DNA from: Ornithinimicrobium avium
GTDB taxonomy: Bacteria > Actinomycetota > Actinomycetes > Actinomycetales > Dermatophilaceae
DNA: 64,000 nucleotides
Direction of reading: 5' to 3'
NCBI RefSeq assembly: GCF_003351765.1
Contig: NZ_CP031229.1
Location: 3,782,001-3,846,000 of the forward strand
The notes under the pieces are model-generated. The model was not told the DNA's origin and made no database searches. It saw nothing but the letters and a program-made list of their open reading frames with translations. Below are positions 1 through 9,400 of the stretch, piece by piece (the first letter of the stretch is position 1; every line of letters begins with the position of its first letter). The translations under genes were made by a program, and so were the position numbers.

Positions 1-54
1 CTCTCGCCGACCCCCGTCCCCGTCCTGGACGTGACTCCCGACCCGACCAGCTAG
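1..54 (+). CDS. C-terminal tail of an upstream gene (partial)
   Basis: Reading frame 1 is open from the first base and ends at a TAG (52-54), giving 17 residues that end in DVTPDPTS. Nothing in so short a tail identifies the protein. In mycobacteria whiB7 lies next to the helicase gene uvrD2, and the genes downstream here follow that conserved neighbourhood, so a UvrD2-like helicase end is a reasonable guess from synteny only. Confidence 0.35.
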   Translation, partial: LSPTPVPVLDVTPDPTS

Positions 55-95
55 GCACCCCTTCCTGCGTCTGCCGGCCGCGAGTCCTCGTCAAA

Positions 96-163
96 GGATC
101 CGCGGCCGTTCTGCTGCCTGACCGGACATCGTCCGGGGAGCAGGGACCTGTCACCGCGGATCC
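96..163 (+). promoter_or_regulatory. Structured 5' leader of whiB7 (possible attenuator)
   Basis: Two perfectly complementary 10-base arms, GGATCCGCGG (96-105) and CCGCGGATCC (154-163), enclose a small perfect hairpin, CCGGAC-ATC-GTCCGG (122-136). The outer stem closes just before the GGAGG ribosome binding site at about 176-180. In mycobacteria and Streptomyces the whiB7/wblC leader is known to control antibiotic induction by early termination, so a regulatory role is plausible. No T-run follows either stem, so sequestration or attenuation is an inference. Confidence 0.5.
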
Positions 164-188
164 ACCCTCACCGCCGGAGGAGACCGCC

Positions 189-590
189 ATGACGATCACC
201 AGCCACCCGCCAGTCCAGCAGCACAGACACGACCATCAGGAAGGAAGAGACGTGTCCTCCGCCACGCTCACGCACACCGAGGCACTCCGCACCGTCGGCA
301 TGCACATGCTCACCCGGCCCGTCGACCGACCCGATGCCGGCCGGGGCACCCCGGGCGGCCTGCCGTGCCAGGAGAACGAGGCGGACCTGTGGTTCGCCGA
401 GCTCCCCTCCGAGGTGGAGCAGGCCAAGCAGCTGTGCGAGCCCTGCCCCATCCGGGAGGCCTGCCTGCGCGATGCCCTGCGCCGGAACGAGCCCTGGGGG
501 GTGTGGGGCGGCCAGCTCCTGCTCCGCGGAGTCGTCGTGGCCCGCAAGAGGCCGCGGGGCCGTCCCCGCAAGGACGAGGCCGCGGCCTGA
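189..590 (+). CDS. whiB7: WhiB7-family transcriptional regulator
   Basis: A 133-residue WhiB-like iron-sulfur regulator. The four cluster cysteines are in LPCQ and CEPCPIREAC, followed by the WhiB turn GVWGG. The C-terminus carries the AT-hook RGRPRK, which separates WhiB7/WblC from other Wbl proteins. WhiB7 partners the principal sigma factor and activates intrinsic antibiotic-resistance genes. Two in-frame starts are credible: ATG 189 (GGAGG 8 nt upstream) and GTG 252 (GGAAG at about 243, 5-6 nt upstream). The second would remove a His/Gln-rich 21-residue segment, which could instead be a translated leader. The downstream neighbours match the mycobacterial whiB7 region. Confidence 0.9.
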   Translation: MTITSHPPVQQHRHDHQEGRDVSSATLTHTEALRTVGMHMLTRPVDRPDAGRGTPGGLPCQENEADLWFAELPSEVEQAKQLCEPCPIREACLRDALRRNEPWGVWGGQLLLRGVVVARKRPRGRPRKDEAAA

Positions 591-620
591 CCCGGACCGG
601 GCCGGCCGCCAGCGCCGCAC

Positions 621-656
621 GAAGGGGGTCGCCCCAGGACAGGGACGGCCCCCTTC
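621..656. terminator. Convergent terminator hairpin after whiB7
   Basis: GAAGGGGG (621-628) pairs perfectly with CCCCCTTC (649-656) across a 20-nt loop that can pair further. It fills the gap between the whiB7 stop and the stop of the leftward gene ending at 658, so it can serve both strands. Confidence 0.6.
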
Positions 657-657
657 C

Positions 658-1377
658 TCATGCGTGCCAGGGACAGGAGGCGTGCACGGTCCACCCGCGC
701 ACGACCACGTGCGGTGCGCTGCGGCCGACCTCGTAGCCGAGACCCGGTGACACCGGCCGTCCGGACAGCACCGTCGAGACCAGCATCGTCGTCAGTCCCT
801 CGACGGCCGTGGCCACCGCGTCCGGGACCTCGACGCGGGCGACCTGCTCGACCGGGTGGCCGAGGACCGACACGAGCGTCGGCCAGGCCCGGTCCCGGTC
901 ACGCCGGTGCAGGTCCAGGCAGTGCAGGCAGGGCGCGTCCGTCCGTCCCGTCACCGGACCGACCACCACCCGCCAGGGTTGGACGACGACGGGGACGACC
1001 ACGCTCGAGGTACGGGCGAGGGCGAGGCCGACCTCCGCGGGCACCGCGTGGTGGTGGACCGCGACGTGGACCGGCGCGTCCGTCTCGTCCTCGACGCCAC
1101 CCAGGCGGGCGCGCAGGCGGACGGCCAGCGGGCCGGTGCCGACGACCGGGCACGCCGCGTCGTCCCCGCGCGCCCCACCGCGACCCGCGCCCGCCCCACC
1201 GAGGGCCGCGCCGAGACTGAGCCCGGCCAGGGCCGGGACCAGGACCCGACCCGTCTCCTCGTCCCCGCCCTCGGCCGACGGCAGCAGGACGACCGCGCCC
1301 GGGCCCACGCCCGCCTGCCAACCACCGTCGGGGCGGCGGACCAGCGGGACTCGGGCACGGGTGTCGTCGGCGCTCAC
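658..1377 (-). CDS. ThiF/cyclodehydratase-like conserved actinobacterial protein
   Basis: 239 residues with no membrane segment. A CxxC pair followed by HRxDRDxxW (PCLHCLDLHRRDRDRAWP, about residues 148-165) and a C-terminal CPWH recall the cysteine-rich part of the ThiF-like (TOMM cyclodehydratase-type) actinobacterial proteins found next to zincin-like DUF2342 genes. The N-terminal half is low-complexity Gly/Ala/Arg and shows no nucleotide-binding loop, so enzymatic activity cannot be asserted. The GTG start at 1377 has no clear ribosome binding site. It lies 77 bp downstream of the next leftward gene, probably in one transcript. The assignment rests on the Cys/His pattern and the neighbourhood. 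Confidence 0.55.
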   Translation of the reverse strand: MSADDTRARVPLVRRPDGGWQAGVGPGAVVLLPSAEGGDEETGRVLVPALAGLSLGAALGGAGAGRGGARGDDAACPVVGTGPLAVRLRARLGGVEDETDAPVHVAVHHHAVPAEVGLALARTSSVVVPVVVQPWRVVVGPVTGRTDAPCLHCLDLHRRDRDRAWPTLVSVLGHPVEQVARVEVPDAVATAVEGLTTMLVSTVLSGRPVSPGLGYEVGRSAPHVVVRGWTVHASCPWHA

Positions 1378-1454
1378 CAGACCAGACTGGCAGGACGAGG
1401 CAGCCTGCTCACGGGGTTGTCCACAGGCACCTCAACCGCGGTGCGCTGACCTCC

Positions 1455-2909
1455 TCACCTCGCGGCGCCGTCCCCGGGGCCGTCGCCTACGTCGGGGCCG
1501 TCACCCTGGTCAGGCGGTGCCTGTCCGTCCGCGGAGGACAGCAGCGCCTCGATGTCTTCGTCGGAGATGGTCAGACCGCTCTCGGAGCCGGACGCCCGCC
1601 GCTCGGCGAAGCCGAGGGGGTCGTCCAGGTCGGCTGCGGTGGGCGCGACGTCCGGGTGGCCCCAGGCCTCGTCGCGTGCGTCTTTCCCACCGGCCGAATC
1701 CAGGGAGCTCCACAGGTTGGCGGCGTCGCGTAGGCGTCGGGGGCGAAGCTCGAGACCCACGAGCGAGGCGAACGTCTTCTCGGCGGGCCCGCCGGTCGCC
1801 CGGCGACGCCGGACGGCCTCGGCCAGCGCGTCGGCGTTCGGCAGGTGCGGGCCTACCGCGAGCGCGGTCACGACGTCCACCCATCCCTCGACGAGCGCCA
1901 GGAGCGTCTCCAGGCGGGTCAGGGCCGCCTGCTGGGCGGTGCTCGGCTCCGGCGAGAACAGGCTGTCGCCCAGCGCGGCCTGCATCGCCTCGGGGTCCTG
2001 GGGGTCGGCTGAGCGGAGCGCCTCCTCGATCCCGTCGGTGTTGATCCGGATGTCGCGGGCGTAGTCCTCGACAGCGGTGAGCAGCTGGGGCCCGAGCCAC
2101 GCGACCGCGGCGAACAGGCGCACCCGCGCCGCCTCGCGGACCGCGAGGTAGAGGTGCACCTCGCCCGCGTCGACCTCGAGCCCCTCGGCGAACGCGGCGA
2201 CGTTGGCAGGCAGCATCGCGACGGACTCGTCACCGAGCAGCGGGATCCCGACCTCCGTGCCGGACAGCGTCTCGCCGGCCAGCGCGCCCACCGCCTGACC
2301 GACCTGCCCGCCGAACATCGAGCCGCTCATCCGGCGGATCATCGGTTCCATCTGTCCCATCAGCGCGGCTGGGTTCATGCCCGGAGGCAGCCCGGGGATC
2401 TGGGGGGCGCCCTCCTGACCCAGCTGGCCGATCTGCTGCTGCATGGCCGTGGACATGGCCACCTGCAGCCCCTGCGCGACGGGGGTGGTGAGGCGCTGCC
2501 AGACCGGCAGGGTGGCCTCGACCCACTCGGCGCGGCTGAGCGCCCGCGCCCGTCCCACCGGCGGCGGGAAGTCGGTGACCTGGTCCAGCCAGAGCGTCGC
2601 GACCTGCACGACCTGCTCGACGTCGCGGCGGGTCGCCTCGCCGATGGTGGTGTCGCCGGCCGCGGAGACGACCTGACGGGCGACGTCGTGCGCCAGCTCG
2701 GTGTTGACGGGACCGTCGTCGGCCCCGTCACCGCCCCCCATCAGCATCTCCATCTGGGCGCGCATCTGCTGGAGCTGCGCCGGGTCCAGGGAGCCCAGCC
2801 CCATGGACTCCAGGGCCTCCCTCATCTGTGGCGGCACCGGACCGCCGAAGAGCGCCTCCAGCGGGTCGGGCTCGTCGTCTGGTCGGCCGACGGGCGGGTG
2901 CTCGGACAT
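1455..2909 (-). CDS. Zincin-like DUF2342 family protein (putative zinc metalloprotease)
   Basis: 484 residues from ATG 2909, with an AGGAAGGA ribosome binding site just upstream. It begins MSEHPPVGRPDDEPDPLEAL and matches the zincin-like DUF2342 family found beside UPF0182 and PDZ proteins in actinobacteria. The helix that would carry the metal site reads VREAARVRLFAAVAWLG. To my recollection relatives have REAAHxRLF, so the histidine here is arginine and zinc binding is doubtful. Other family blocks (WVEATLPVWQRLTTP, GGQVGQAVGALAGETLSG) are intact. The C-terminus is acidic and Gly-rich. Substrate unknown; it may be a structural or pseudo-protease member. Confidence 0.75.
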   Translation of the reverse strand: MSEHPPVGRPDDEPDPLEALFGGPVPPQMREALESMGLGSLDPAQLQQMRAQMEMLMGGGDGADDGPVNTELAHDVARQVVSAAGDTTIGEATRRDVEQVVQVATLWLDQVTDFPPPVGRARALSRAEWVEATLPVWQRLTTPVAQGLQVAMSTAMQQQIGQLGQEGAPQIPGLPPGMNPAALMGQMEPMIRRMSGSMFGGQVGQAVGALAGETLSGTEVGIPLLGDESVAMLPANVAAFAEGLEVDAGEVHLYLAVREAARVRLFAAVAWLGPQLLTAVEDYARDIRINTDGIEEALRSADPQDPEAMQAALGDSLFSPEPSTAQQAALTRLETLLALVEGWVDVVTALAVGPHLPNADALAEAVRRRRATGGPAEKTFASLVGLELRPRRLRDAANLWSSLDSAGGKDARDEAWGHPDVAPTAADLDDPLGFAERRASGSESGLTISDEDIEALLSSADGQAPPDQGDGPDVGDGPGDGAAR

Positions 2910-3023
2910 GTGGATCCTTCCTGGCCGGGGCAGCTGGTTCCAGCCTGCCACGCCTGAGACGATGACTCTGCTCCGGCACCGCCTGACGGCGGCGCCCCAC
3001 CATGACAACACCGGGAGGCTCCC

Positions 3024-4130
3024 GTGAGTTCCACGACCTCCGACGCAGCGCGCCGTGCGGGCGCGGGCTGCCCACCACGGATCGCACTGACCCGCGCCGC
3101 CGGCGGCCCGGCGTCGGCCGTTGCGGGAGCCCTGGTGCGGCGTGGTCACGCGGTCGTGGGCCTGGACGTGCGGGCGGGGGAGCGTGGGGACGTGGAGTGG
3201 CGGCCTTGCGACGTCGCCGCACCGTCGGTGGTGAGGGCGCTGGATGACGTGGACCTCCTCGTCCACCTCGTCGACGAGCACGACCTGGCAGCCGCGCTGC
3301 GGGAGCCCGCCGGGACCCGCCGGGGCAGACTGCTCGGCGAGGCCACCGCCCTGACCACGGCAGCCGCCGCCGCCGGCGTGCCGCACCTCGTGCTGGTCAC
3401 CAGCGCCATGGTCTTCGGCGCGCGACCTGACAACCCCGTCCCGCTGCCCGAGGACGCCCCGCTGCGCACCCTCGACCCGGAGGGCTCGGTCGCCGACCTC
3501 GTGGCCGTGGAGGAGGAGGTCGCCACGCTGGCCCGGCTCCACCCGCAGCTTCGGGTCAGCGTGGTGCGGCCCGCCGCGCTCGTGGGGGGCGGGGCGGACA
3601 CGATCATCACCAGACACTTCGAGGCGCCCCGACTGCTGACCCTGCGGGGCACCAGCCCCGCCTGGACTTTCTGCCATGTCGAGGACCTCGGCACGGCGCT
3701 CTCCCAGGTGGCGCACGGTGCCATGCCGAGCGAGCTGACGGTGTCCTCCCCGGGGTGGCTCTCGCAGCACGAGGTGGAGGAGCTCTCCGGGATGCGGCGC
3801 GTCGAGCTGGCCGAGCCCGTGGCCCGTGCGGCCGCGGACCGGCTGCACCGCCTCGGGGTGGTGCCGGTGCCCGCTGACGACCTGGCGTACGTGGCCCACC
3901 CCTGGGCCACCGAGCCGGTCGCGCTGCTCGGCCACGGGTGGGTTCCCGCGCATGACAACGCCGCCTGCCTGGCCGTCCTGCTGGCCGGCGGGCATGGTCA
4001 CCACGCCGTGATGGCCCGTCGGGTCACCGCGCGGGACGCGGTGGGGGCGGCGGCCGCCGGAGCGGCCAGCGCCGCCGTGGCCGTCATCGCGACCGCAGCC
4101 CTGACCCGCCGCCGGCGCCCTCGTGGCTGA
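3024..4130 (+). CDS. NAD-dependent epimerase/dehydratase (SDR) family protein
   Basis: 368 residues from GTG 3024, with GGGAGG 6 nt upstream. An atypical extended-SDR nucleotide fold: a beta-alpha-beta start (IALTRAAGGPASAVAGALV), a GLDVRAGERGDVEW strand-acid region, then the LVTSAMVFGARPDN segment corresponding to the SDR active-site strand. The canonical YxxxK is not obvious, so it may bind nucleotide without standard catalysis. The C-terminus ends in a hydrophobic Ala-rich stretch (AAAGAASAAVAVIATAAL) followed by Arg residues, suggesting a tail anchor. It is divergently placed from the zincin-like gene, with an intergenic gap of 114 bp. Substrate unknown. Confidence 0.65.
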   Translation: MSSTTSDAARRAGAGCPPRIALTRAAGGPASAVAGALVRRGHAVVGLDVRAGERGDVEWRPCDVAAPSVVRALDDVDLLVHLVDEHDLAAALREPAGTRRGRLLGEATALTTAAAAAGVPHLVLVTSAMVFGARPDNPVPLPEDAPLRTLDPEGSVADLVAVEEEVATLARLHPQLRVSVVRPAALVGGGADTIITRHFEAPRLLTLRGTSPAWTFCHVEDLGTALSQVAHGAMPSELTVSSPGWLSQHEVEELSGMRRVELAEPVARAAADRLHRLGVVPVPADDLAYVAHPWATEPVALLGHGWVPAHDNAACLAVLLAGGHGHHAVMARRVTARDAVGAAAAGAASAAVAVIATAALTRRRRPRG

Positions 4131-4193
4131 CGGACCCGGGACGGCGCCGCGTCGGGCGCCGGGCGATGGGGGCGCAGCGGCCTCCCAGCCGGC

Positions 4194-4637
4194 ATGGGGC
4201 ATGATGACGCGGTGAGCAGTCCCTCCGTCGTGACCGATGTCCGCGACAGCCCGCTGTCCGTCGACGAGGCGCTCCGCGCCGTCAGCCATCCCCGTGCCGG
4301 CGCGGTGGCGATCTTCGTCGGGACCGTGCGCGAGCACGACGAGGGCAGGGAGGGCGTGACCGTCCTCGACTACAGCGCGCACCCGGACGCCGCCGACCGC
4401 CTCGCCGAGATCGCTGCGACCGTCTCCCAGGGCCACCAGGTCCACGGGGTGTATGCCGTGCACCGCACCGGTTCGCTGCGGGTCGGCGACCTGGCAGTCG
4501 TGTGCGCGGTCTCGGCGGAGCACCGGGCCGAAGCCTTCGAGGGTGGCCGCCGGCTGATCGAGGTGCTCAAGGCGCAGGTCCCGATCTGGAAGCGTCAGCA
4601 GTACGTGGACGGCGGGCACAGCTGGGTGGGGATGTGA
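4194..4637 (+). CDS. moaE: Molybdopterin synthase catalytic subunit MoaE
   Basis: 147 residues. MoaE transfers sulfur from MoaD thiocarboxylate to precursor Z to make molybdopterin. Family blocks are present: HPRAGAVAIFVGTVREHD near residue 33 and the catalytic lysine region LKAQVPIWKRQ near residue 125. The start could be ATG 4194 or GTG 4212; the latter would remove six residues. Neither has a strong ribosome binding site. The stop overlaps the GTG of the PDZ gene (4634), so the two are translationally coupled. No other molybdenum cofactor genes are nearby. Confidence 0.88.
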   Translation: MGHDDAVSSPSVVTDVRDSPLSVDEALRAVSHPRAGAVAIFVGTVREHDEGREGVTVLDYSAHPDAADRLAEIAATVSQGHQVHGVYAVHRTGSLRVGDLAVVCAVSAEHRAEAFEGGRRLIEVLKAQVPIWKRQQYVDGGHSWVGM

Positions 4638-5788
4638 GCGACGGACACCACGAGGGCGACACCGACCCGACGACCGCGCCGCCGCACACGGGCGTCGGCC
4701 TGCGCTCCGGCGTCGCGCTCATCCTCGTCGCGGTCCTGATGCTGGCCGGCGCGGCACTCAGCTGGATCCCGGTCGACAAGGTCATCTTCCGTCCCGGGCC
4801 GGTCTTCAACACGCTGGGGACCATCGACGGATCGCCGATCATCAGCGTCGAGGATGACCTGAGGACCTATCCCACCGGTGGTGACCTCTACTTCACCACC
4901 GTGATCCTGGACGGGAGCCCGGGCACCAAGGTGACCGCCTGGGAGTGGCTCACCGCGCGCTTCGACCCCGCACTCAGCGTCTACCAGCGCCAGGACGTCT
5001 TCCCCAGCGACGTCACGGCCCAGCAGGTGCGGGAGCAGAACACCGAGCTCATGGAGCACTCGCAGGAGGACGCCGCCGTGGTGGGCCTGCGCGCCGCGGG
5101 GATCACCGTCCCCGAGGAGATCGTCGTCGCACAGGTCATCGCCGACGCCCCCGCGGACGGGGTGCTGCACGTGGACGACCAGATCCTGTCCGTCGAGGGG
5201 GAGAGACCGACGGACACCGAGACGGTGCGCGAGACGCTGCAGGACGTTCAGCCGGGGGACAGCGCGGCGATCACGGTGCTGCGCGGAGGCAAGAAGGTCG
5301 ACCTCGAGGTGCCCACCAAGCGCGACGAGCAGACCGGACGCACCATCGTGGGCGTCTACCTCGCGCCCCGCTACGAGATGCCCTACACGGTGACGATCGA
5401 CGCCGGCAACGTCGGCGGCCCCAGCGCCGGGCTGATGTTCTCCCTCGCGGTCTACGACACCATCACCGAGGGTGAGCTCACCGGCGGGCACGCGTTCGCC
5501 GGCACCGGCACGATCAGCGGGCAGGGGATCGTCGGTCCGATCAGCGGCATCCCGCAGAAGATGTACGCCTCTGAGCGGGCCGGCGCCGAGCTCTTCCTCG
5601 CCCCCGTCGACAACTGCGACGAGGTGGCCGGCGCCGAGCCCGACGGGCTCACCGTGGTGCCGGTCGCGACCTTCGAGGAAGCACTGGGCTTCGTCGAGCA
5701 GGCGGCCGCCACCGACGACGTGGCCGCCCTGGACCTGCCGACCTGCGAGCAGGTCCTCGACGACGGCGCCACCAGCACCGACGGCTGA
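4634..5788 (+). CDS. PDZ domain/Lon-like serine protease, membrane-anchored (YlbL type)
   Basis: 384 residues. One N-terminal transmembrane helix (about residues 24-44, SGVALILVAVLMLAGAALSW), then a PDZ-like domain (about 160-235; VIADAPADGVLHVDDQILSV), then an S16 Lon-type protease domain with the catalytic serine in GGPSAGLMFS and the partner lysine in GIPQKMYAS. It acts outside the membrane, probably in quality control of exported proteins. The GTG start overlaps the moaE stop (GTGA). The order PDZ protein, PPA1309, UPF0182 is conserved in actinobacteria. Confidence 0.85.
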   Translation: MSDGHHEGDTDPTTAPPHTGVGLRSGVALILVAVLMLAGAALSWIPVDKVIFRPGPVFNTLGTIDGSPIISVEDDLRTYPTGGDLYFTTVILDGSPGTKVTAWEWLTARFDPALSVYQRQDVFPSDVTAQQVREQNTELMEHSQEDAAVVGLRAAGITVPEEIVVAQVIADAPADGVLHVDDQILSVEGERPTDTETVRETLQDVQPGDSAAITVLRGGKKVDLEVPTKRDEQTGRTIVGVYLAPRYEMPYTVTIDAGNVGGPSAGLMFSLAVYDTITEGELTGGHAFAGTGTISGQGIVGPISGIPQKMYASERAGAELFLAPVDNCDEVAGAEPDGLTVVPVATFEEALGFVEQAAATDDVAALDLPTCEQVLDDGATSTDG

Positions 5789-5791
5789 GCG

Positions 5792-6343
5792 TCAGTCGCG
5801 CAGCGTCGCCGCCAGGGCGTGCGTCAGTCCTGGGGCGATGTCCCGCCCGACCGCGACGGCGTCGTCGCTGTCGTGGTCGCGCTGACGCAGCAGGCACAGC
5901 TGCTCCCCGTCGCGCAGGCAGGCGGCGAGCAGCCGCACGTCCTTGCGCTGGGGGTGGTTGGCGAGTCGGTCGGTGGCCGCGACGGGGTCCGGCGGCAGGT
6001 CCTGCTCGGCCTCCGGGGGCACGACGACCCGTTCGACGGCGATGACGGCACCGTCCACGTCCTCCGGCCAGGCCATCCGTCCGAGCAGGGACTCCAGGTC
6101 GGAGGTCCTGGGCAGCCCCTCCTGCTCGACCGCCGTGTAGCCGTCGGTCTCTGCGCCCGGGTCGCCGAGCTGACCGGCGAGCGAGGGCTCCCGCTCGCGC
6201 AGCAGCGCGGTGCGCACGAGCGCGAACACCCGGGGTGGCTGCTCCCATCCGAGCCTGGCCACGTGCCGCTCGGTGTCGACGGCGGCGGTCAGCAGGGCGG
6301 ACGGCGGGACGGCGGGACGCTTCTCGGAGAGCACAGCACCCAT
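5792..6343 (-). CDS. PPA1309 family protein
   Basis: 183 residues. Matches the actinobacterial PPA1309 family: N-terminal SALLTAAVDTERHVARLGWEQPPRVFALV, a central WPEDVDGAVIAVERVVVPPEAE and a C-terminal LRDGEQLCLLRQRDHDSDD. Function unknown; a small soluble protein always found beside UPF0182 and PDZ-Lon genes. It converges with the PDZ gene (3-bp gap, no terminator) and is divergent from UPF0182. Confidence 0.8.
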   Translation of the reverse strand: MGAVLSEKRPAVPPSALLTAAVDTERHVARLGWEQPPRVFALVRTALLREREPSLAGQLGDPGAETDGYTAVEQEGLPRTSDLESLLGRMAWPEDVDGAVIAVERVVVPPEAEQDLPPDPVAATDRLANHPQRKDVRLLAACLRDGEQLCLLRQRDHDSDDAVAVGRDIAPGLTHALAATLRD

Positions 6344-6426
6344 CGTCCCATCCCCGCGGGAGCGGTCCGGCGTCGCATCGCCGGGCCGCCGCAGGGCTGG
6401 TGGTCTGTCCGCCGCAAGCCGCCGGT

Positions 6427-6432
6427 TAGGCT
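6427..6432 (+). promoter_or_regulatory. -10 box TAGGCT, leaderless start of UPF0182 gene
   Basis: TAGGCT ends 6 nt before GTG 6439 and no ribosome binding site is present, so transcription probably starts at or next to the start codon. Confidence 0.5.
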
Positions 6433-6438
6433 GGAGCG

Positions 6439-9400
6439 GTGAGCGAGCAGGACAACGGGCCCGGCCCCGACGACCCCGCCGGCCGACCCCCCGGTGGTCC
6501 GGCGGGCGCCGGCCGCGCCGGCGGACCGCCCCCTGGGGGCCCCTTCGGTCGAGGGCTGCCGCGGCGGCGCGGACGGCTCGTGCCCACCGTGCTGGTGCTG
6601 CTGGCGCTGCTGGCCCTCATCGGCTGGGGCGCGACGCTGTGGACCGAGTTCCTCTGGTACGACTCCGTCGGCTTCCGCAGGGTGCTCACCACCCGCCTGC
6701 TCACCCAGGCCGGCCTGTGGGTGGTCGCCGCCGTCCTCACCGCGACCGTCATCTGGTCCGGCCTGTGGCTCGCCTGGCGTCACCGCCCGGTCTACGCGCC
6801 CAGCACCCCCGAGCAGGCCGCCCTGGACCGCTACCGCACCGCCCTCGATCCCGTCCGTCGGCTGGTCTTCGTCGCGGTGCCGGTCCTGCTCGGCGCCTTC
6901 ACCGGGACCGCGGCCGCGTCGCAGTGGCAGACCGTCCTGCTCTTCCTCAACCGCCAGCCCTTCGGCACCAAGGATCCGCACTTCGGCCTGGACGTCGGGT
7001 TCTTCGTCTTCAGCCTGCCGTTCTGGCAGATGCTCGTCTCCTTCGCCACGCTCGTCCTGGGTCTGACCCTCGTCGCGGCGCTGCTGACGCACTACATCTA
7101 CGGCGGGCTGCAGCTGCAGGGCGGCCCGCGGTCCTCGCGGACGACCACGGCCGCCCGCGTGCACATCGCCACGATCATCGCCGTGCTCCTCCTCGTGCGG
7201 GCGGGGGGCTACTGGCTGGAGCGCTACGCGCTGTCGATGTCGCAGCACGCCCGGATCACCGGCATGACCTACACCGACGTGCACGCGGTCCTGCCTACGC
7301 GCGGCATCCTCGCGGCGGCGGCCCTGCTGTGCGCGGTCTTCTTCCTGTCCACGATCTGGACCCGCACCTGGAGACTGCCGCTCATCAGCCTCGCCGGCCT
7401 GCTGGTGGTCGCCCTGCTGCTGGGCGGCGTCTACCCCTCGCTGGTCCAGTCGCTGCGGGTCCTTCCCTCCGAGGCGCAGCTCGAGGTCCCCTACATCGAC
7501 CGGGCCATCGACAGCACCCTCGCCGCCTACGGCTTGGAGAAGCTGGAGAAGATCGACTACAAGGCCGAGACCGAGGCCGAGCCGGGCCAGCTGCGCAGCG
7601 ACGCCGCCACCGTCCCCGGCATCCGTATCGTCGACCCCCAGGTGGTCTCGCCCACCTTCCGCCAGCTGCAGGGCGTGCGCAACTACTACCAGTTCGGCGA
7701 CGCGCTCGACGTCGACAGGTACGAGGTCAAGGGCGAGATGGTCGACACCGTCATCGCCGTGCGCGAGCTCAACCTCGACGGCGTGCCCGCCGGGCAGCGC
7801 AACTGGGTCAACGACCACACCGTCTACACGCACGGGTTCGGCGTGGTGGCCGCCTACGGCAACCAGCGCACCCCGGAGGGCGAGCCGCGCTTCTTCGAGA
7901 GCAACATCCCCCCGAAAGGGGCTCTGGGCGAGTACGAGCCGAGGATCTACTTCGGTGAGCACTCGCCGCTGTACTCGATCGTCGGCGCGCCCGAGGGTGC
8001 GACCCCGCGCGAGCTGGACTACCCGGTGAGCGGGCAGGAGACCGGTGAGGTCAGCAACACCTACGCCGGGACGGGCGGCGTGCCGATCGGCACGCTCGCC
8101 CACCGCCTCGCCTACGCGATCAAGTACCGCCAGGTCGAGATCCTCCTGTCGGACTCGGTCAACGAGCAGTCGCTCCTGCTCGACCACCGCGGCCCGCGCG
8201 AGCGCGTGAAGCGTGTCGCTCCGTGGCTGCGCCTGGACGGCAACCCCTACCCGGCGGTCGTGGACGGTCGCGTGCAGTGGATCGTCGACGGCTACACCGT
8301 CAGCAGCCGCTACCCCTACAGCCAGATGGAGGAGCTCGGCGAGGTCACCCTCGACTCGCTCCAGCAGGCGGACAACGTCCGCTCCATCGGCCAGGGCCGG
8401 GTCAACTACATCCGCAACTCGGTCAAGGCCACCGTCGACGCCTTCGACGGCAGCGTCAACCTCTACGCCTGGGACGAGGACGACCCGCTCCTCAAGGCGT
8501 GGTCGCAGGCCTTCGACGGCACCGTCCGGCCGATCTCCGACATCAGCGGGGAATTGATGGGGCACCTGCGCTACCCGGAGGACCTCTTCAAGGTCCAGCG
8601 CGAGGTGCTCTCCCGCTACCACGTCGTCGACGCGGGCTCCTTCTTCACCGGCCAGGACTTCTGGGCCGTCTCCGAGGACCCCACGGTCGAGCAGGAGACC
8701 AAGCCGGACATCCCGCCCTACTACCTGTCCATCGCGATGCCCGAGCAGCAGAGCCCCACCTTCAGCCTCACGACCACCTACATCCCGGCCGGGTCGGAGC
8801 GGCAGAACCTCACCGGCTACCTCGCGGTGGATGCCGACGCGGGCTCCGACGGCGGCGGCCGTCGGGACGACTACGGCCAGCTGCGGATGCTCGTCCTGCC
8901 CCGCGACACCACCGTGCGCGGACCAGGACAGTTCCAGAACGAGGTCAACTCCTCCAACGAGACCTCGGACGCCTTCGACGTCACGCTCTCCCAGTTCCTC
9001 AACCTCAACCGCCAGCAGGGCTCGCAGGTCAAGCTGGGCAACCTGCTGACGCTGCCGGTCGGCGACGGGCTGCTCTACGTGGAGCCGGTCTACGTCCAGT
9101 CCCAGGGCGGCTCCTCCTACCCGCTCCAGCGCGTCGTCGTGGTCGCCTTCGGCAACGACCTGGCCTGGTCCGACACCCTGGACGGCGCTCTGGACGAGCT
9201 GTTCGGCGGCGACTCCGGGGCGACGGCGGGGGATGCCGGCAGCAAGGGCGAGCCCAGCACGGGCGGCACCGGCGGCACGGCCGGCGAGCAACCGGGGACC
9301 GGCGCCGACGAGGATGCGCTGGCCGGGGCGGTCGACGACATCCAGGAGGCCTACGCGGAGGGCCAGAAGGCGCTCGAGTCCGGCGACTGGGACGCCTACG

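Noticed and set aside
1455..4619. Very long minus-strand frame covering zincin, SDR and moaE regions
   Set aside because: Only the part 1455-2909 has family similarity and a ribosome binding site; the rest is the antisense shadow of plus-strand genes.
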